From positions 39,264 through 103,263 of the forward strand of contig JAFUFL010000044.1 in NCBI GenBank assembly GCA_017469935.1: 64,000 nucleotides of DNA, written 5' to 3'. Positions 60,922 through 64,000 of this stretch are shown piece by piece. The first letter of the stretch is position 1. Every line of letters starts with the position of its first letter. The DNA comes from Lachnospiraceae bacterium (lineage in GTDB: Bacteria > Bacillota > Clostridia > Lachnospirales > Lachnospiraceae). The notes beneath the pieces were generated by a model. That model did no database searches. It had not been told where the DNA came from and worked only from the letters and a program-made list of their open reading frames with translations. Made by a program: the position numbers and the translations under genes.

Positions 60922-62448
60922 TTATTTGCGGATTCTCCCGTAAATGGACGCGAATTCTCTCATCTTGTCCGCAAGTTCCTGTGTGAGTTCTCCGGGGACA
61001 AGCCTCCAGCACCAGTTTCCGCCCAGTGTAGACGGGGTATTGATCCTGGCCGCGGAGCCGTAATCGAGATAATCCTGGATCGGAATGATCGCCGTATCCG
61101 CGACGCTCTGCATCGCCAGGCGGATCAGTTCCCACGTTGCTTCCTGGCTGCAGCTTATTCCCGCGTATTTATTGATGCGCTCGAGTTGCTCCGAATCTGA
61201 GGACATATACCATCCTCTCGTCGTATCGTTGTCGTGGGTTCCCGTATAGACCACGGCGTTATTGCTGTAATTGTGAGGCAGATAAGCGTTTTCAATATTT
61301 CCATCAAAAGCGAACTGCAGGACCTTCATACCGGGAAAGCCCGTGCGCTTCACCAGTTTTAGGACGGAGCTTGTGAGATACCCCAGATCCTCCGCAATGA
61401 TCTCCTTGTCTCCGAGCCTTTCCTTCATCGCTTTAAAGAGCGCGTATCCGGGGCCTTTGCACCACTTGCCTCCCATCGCGTCCTTATGGCCGTAAGGGAC
61501 GGCCCAGTACTCGTCAAATCCTCTGAAGTGATCGATCCTGACCACGTCATAGAGCCGGAACATCTGCTCCAGTCTCTGCATCCACCAGTCAAATCCCGTC
61601 GCTTTGTGGAACTTCCAGCGGTAGATGGGGTTGCCCCAGAGCTGTCCGGTTTCAGAGAAGGCATCCGGCGGCACGCCGGCGACCACTGTCGGGAATCCCT
61701 TCTCATCCAGCTCGAAGAGTTCCGGATGGCTCCAGGTGTCCGCGCTGTCGAACGCGACGTAGATCGGAATATCTCCGATGATCTTTATGCCTTTATCATT
61801 GGCGTAGGACTTGAGCTTCTTCCACTGCTTCGCGAATAAGAACTGCAAAAACTCGTAGAATCGGATCTCCTCGTCCAGTTTGATCCTGTAGCTGTCCATG
61901 GCTGCCGTATTTCTCAGGCGGATCTCTTCGGGCCACTTTGTGAACATGTCCCCGTCAAAATATTCCTTCACAGCACTGAAGAGCGCGTAATCGGGAAGCC
62001 ATTCCAGGTTGTCCCCTATGAAGTGGTTCAGCTGCATCCTGTCGTCGTCATAAGCGTCATCCGCCCATTTTTCCGAAGGGTTAATGCAGAAAGGGCTGTT
62101 CGCGTAGGCTTTGCGCAGCAGTGTATATCGGTTTCTGTAGATCATCTCGTAGTCAACGGTGCGCGGCTCTCTGCCGAAATCAAACTGACCCGCCGCCTCC
62201 GCGCTGATGTAACCGGCATCGATCAGCTCCTGCGGATCGATGAAATACGGATTTCCCGCAAACGTCGAAAAAGACTGATAGGGAGAGTCCCCGTAGCCGG
62301 TCTGTCCCAGCGGCAGGATCTGCCAGTATGTCTGCCCTGCCTCAGCCAGAAAATCGACAAATTCAAAGGCTTCTTTTGAAAAGCACCCGATCCCGTACCG
62401 GGATGGAAGACTTGTAATCGGAAGAAGTATTCCACATTTTCTGTCCAT
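60922..62448 (-). CDS. malQ: 4-alpha-glucanotransferase (amylomaltase)
   Basis: A 508-residue protein of the GH77 family. Marks: SLPSRYGIGCFSKEAF and PLGQTGYGDSPYQS near the start, the nucleophile Asp region YDVVRIDHFRGF (about 285-297), the acid Glu in IIAEDLGYL (about 330-338), and GTHDNDTTRGW. It moves glucan segments between maltodextrins during glycogen or starch use. GAGGA precedes the start. It follows rho on the same strand after 71 bases. Confidence 0.95.
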   Translation of the reverse strand: MDRKCGILLPITSLPSRYGIGCFSKEAFEFVDFLAEAGQTYWQILPLGQTGYGDSPYQSFSTFAGNPYFIDPQELIDAGYISAEAAGQFDFGREPRTVDYEMIYRNRYTLLRKAYANSPFCINPSEKWADDAYDDDRMQLNHFIGDNLEWLPDYALFSAVKEYFDGDMFTKWPEEIRLRNTAAMDSYRIKLDEEIRFYEFLQFLFAKQWKKLKSYANDKGIKIIGDIPIYVAFDSADTWSHPELFELDEKGFPTVVAGVPPDAFSETGQLWGNPIYRWKFHKATGFDWWMQRLEQMFRLYDVVRIDHFRGFDEYWAVPYGHKDAMGGKWCKGPGYALFKAMKERLGDKEIIAEDLGYLTSSVLKLVKRTGFPGMKVLQFAFDGNIENAYLPHNYSNNAVVYTGTHDNDTTRGWYMSSDSEQLERINKYAGISCSQEATWELIRLAMQSVADTAIIPIQDYLDYGSAARINTPSTLGGNWCWRLVPGELTQELADKMREFASIYGRIRK

Positions 62449-62519
62449 TGTTTATATCCTCATAATTGAAAAGCGGTCATTTGTGATAAGTTATGCTGAT
62501 CTCGGGAGAAGCCGTTCGA

Positions 62520-63887
62520 TCAGTAAAACCACTTCTGTTTTTTGACAATGCTCACAAATTCGCCGTTATTGCGCGTCTTGGAGAAGAGATCCAGTACCTG
62601 GTTGACAGCCTCCTCCGATTTGACGCCGTTGAAAGCGCGCCGGATCATGTTGATGGCGTCAAGCTCATCGGGCGTCAGCAGCAGATCGTCTCTTCTTGTG
62701 CTGGACCTTTGCATATCGATCGCGGGGAAGATCCTGCGCTCAGAGAGCTTTCTGTCAAGGACCATTTCCATGTTGCCGGTTCCCTTGAATTCCTCGTAGA
62801 CGACCTCGTCCATCTTGCTTCCGGTCTCTATAAGGGCCGTGGCAAGGATCGTGAGGCTTCCGCCCTCTCTCATGTTGCGGGCCGCGCCGAAAAATCTCTT
62901 GGGCATATGGAGCGCCGCCGGATCGAGACCGCCGGACAGCGTTCTGCCGCTGGAAGGCTCTGTCAGGTTGTAGGCGCGGGTCAGCCTTGTAATGCTGTCA
63001 AGAAGGATCATGACGTCTTTCTTGTGCTCCACCAGCCTCTTTGCTCTCTCAATGACCATCTCCGACACCCTCTTGTGGTGCTCGGGAAGCTCGTCGAAAG
63101 TCGAGTAGATTACTTCCACGTTGGGGCCTTCGATGGCTTCCTTGATGTCGGTCACTTCCTCCGGCCGCTCATCAATGAGCAGGATGATCAGATGGATCTC
63201 CGGATTGTTGGCCTTTACGGATTTGGCGACCTCCTTCATGAGGGTCGTCTTTCCTGCCTTTGGCGGAGATACGATCATTCCTCTCTGCCCTTTGCCGACT
63301 GGACTCAGAAGGTCCATAACTCTCATGGATATGCTTGCCCCGGGCTTCTCCAGGCGGATCCTGTCGTCAGGGAAGATCGGCGTCATATCCTCGAAATTAT
63401 AGCGCTTAGTGGCCTCCTCGGGCTTCATGTTATTGACGGACTTTACGAAAAGGAGCGCTCCGAATTTCTCTCCCTGCGTCCTGACCCTGATATTTCCTTT
63501 GACGATATCTCCCGTCTTGAGGTTAAATCTTCGGATCTGGCTGGGAGCAACATATATATCGTTGTCACCCGGAAGATAATTGGCGCACCTGATAAATCCG
63601 TATCCGTCAGGCATTACTTCCAGTATGCCGTTCGCGATCTGGCCGCTGTCGAGTTCGCTCGCAAATTCATTCTTGTGGACGATCGGCGTGTCGGGCTTCT
63701 TCTGGTCGGCCTTGGGCATACGGCCGCCGTTCTGGGCGGCGAGCTGAGCCGCGTCTTCCTCATCTCTTTTCAGAAGCGCTTCGATCAGTTCTGCCTTCTT
63801 GAGAGTGGAGATTCTCTTCATTCCTCTCTTTTTTGCTATTTCTCTGAGGTTTTGCAGCGCCAGAGATTCATATCTTTCTTTTGTCAT
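62520..63887 (-). CDS. rho: Transcription termination factor Rho
   Basis: The ATG at 63887 (MTKERYES) follows AAAGGAGG and gives 455 residues. An N-terminal SAP-like region ([20 protein letters not shown]) and a short charged insert precede the RNA-binding CSD (about 115-185). The ATPase has [13 protein letters not shown] (Walker A), [11 protein letters not shown] (Walker B) and the Q/R-loop region. It is an RNA helicase that ends untranslated transcripts. The 113 bases upstream to the window end show only a short ACACATGTGC-type hairpin. Confidence 0.96.
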   Translation of the reverse strand: MTKERYESLALQNLREIAKKRGMKRISTLKKAELIEALLKRDEEDAAQLAAQNGGRMPKADQKKPDTPIVHKNEFASELDSGQIANGILEVMPDGYGFIRCANYLPGDNDIYVAPSQIRRFNLKTGDIVKGNIRVRTQGEKFGALLFVKSVNNMKPEEATKRYNFEDMTPIFPDDRIRLEKPGASISMRVMDLLSPVGKGQRGMIVSPPKAGKTTLMKEVAKSVKANNPEIHLIILLIDERPEEVTDIKEAIEGPNVEVIYSTFDELPEHHKRVSEMVIERAKRLVEHKKDVMILLDSITRLTRAYNLTEPSSGRTLSGGLDPAALHMPKRFFGAARNMREGGSLTILATALIETGSKMDEVVYEEFKGTGNMEMVLDRKLSERRIFPAIDMQRSSTRRDDLLLTPDELDAINMIRRAFNGVKSEEAVNQVLDLFSKTRNNGEFVSIVKKQKWFY

Positions 63888-64000
63888 GATCCTCCTTTGG
63901 GTATTTCGGGATTCGCGCACATGACGCCGCGTGCGAGCCGCATCTTGACAAGACAATATTTGCCTGCAGGCACATGTGTGCTTTGCTTAACGAAGTTGAG

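Noticed and set aside
1-64000. tRNA, rRNA, RNase P, tmRNA or SRP RNA genes
   Set aside because: I looked for their conserved cores on both strands by eye and saw none; a covariance search would be needed to be certain.

Overview
The window looks like chromosome from an anaerobic, moderate-GC Firmicute of the Clostridia, most likely a Lachnospiraceae relative. The grounds are: AGGAGG-type ribosome binding sites before most genes; a three-gene NADH-linked [FeFe] hydrogenase; tig-clpP-clpX-engB in Firmicute order; Rrf2, SbcCD and transcription terminator Rho; 4Fe-4S aldo/keto reductases; and a surface protein with a GHSWGEW-type tail and a degenerate PKTGD-like sorting end. I saw no tRNA, rRNA, CRISPR array, phage module or intact transposase. 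The genus is not determined.

Layout. 1-4.5 kb (minus): a zinc-ribbon membrane protein cut by the window edge, an atypical Gfo/Idh/MocA protein and a surface metallophosphoesterase. 4.5-5.1 kb: a tandem array of about eight 64-74 bp units lying between two divergent promoters. 5.2-7.8 kb (plus): a membrane-tethered clostripain-family peptidase, followed by a 77-bp REP-like palindrome. 7.9-16 kb (minus): amino-acid permease, M18 aminopeptidase, SHOCT membrane protein, ATP-grasp-like enzyme, then the sulfur operon metY-cysK. That operon has a consensus promoter and a leader of about 400 nt carrying a Met/Cys-rich leader ORF and a terminator/antiterminator pair. 16.2-22.6 kb (minus): zinc-ribbon protein, DinB, orphan A24 N-domain, DJ-1/PfpI protein, and a secreted 5'-nucleotidase with LysM. 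22.8-27 kb: Rrf2 regulator (plus), then NapH-like ferredoxin, RdgB, hydrolase, EamA and KptA (minus).

27.2-42.8 kb: two paralogous 4Fe-4S aldo/keto reductases; a MoxR/DUF4129-like/DUF58 operon; a mosaic stretch (fructosamine kinase, GNAT remnant, small basic protein, PARG-like protein, phosphatase, ArsC-like protein, D-2-hydroxyacid dehydrogenase); a HAD phosphatase; a cyclophilin-like lipoprotein; a phosphodiester glycosidase with an overlapping membrane protein; and an azoreductase-like flavoprotein. 42.8-48.1 kb (minus): lipoprotein and sbcDC. 48.6-52.8 kb (minus): hydrogenase operon hydC-hydB-hydA, whose promoter overlaps palindromes suited to a redox regulator such as Rex. 53-64 kb (minus): clpB, a HdeD-like protein, engB, clpX, clpP, tig, malQ and rho.

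Working together: metY and cysK make homocysteine and cysteine from sulfide and appear to be controlled as one unit by leader attenuation. The hydrogenase genes would recycle NADH and ferredoxin to H2. ClpB, ClpXP and trigger factor form the protein quality-control block. SbcCD, DinB and RdgB cover DNA repair and nucleotide sanitation. The strongest candidate for something undescribed is the metY leader attenuator. The 74-bp tandem array comes second.
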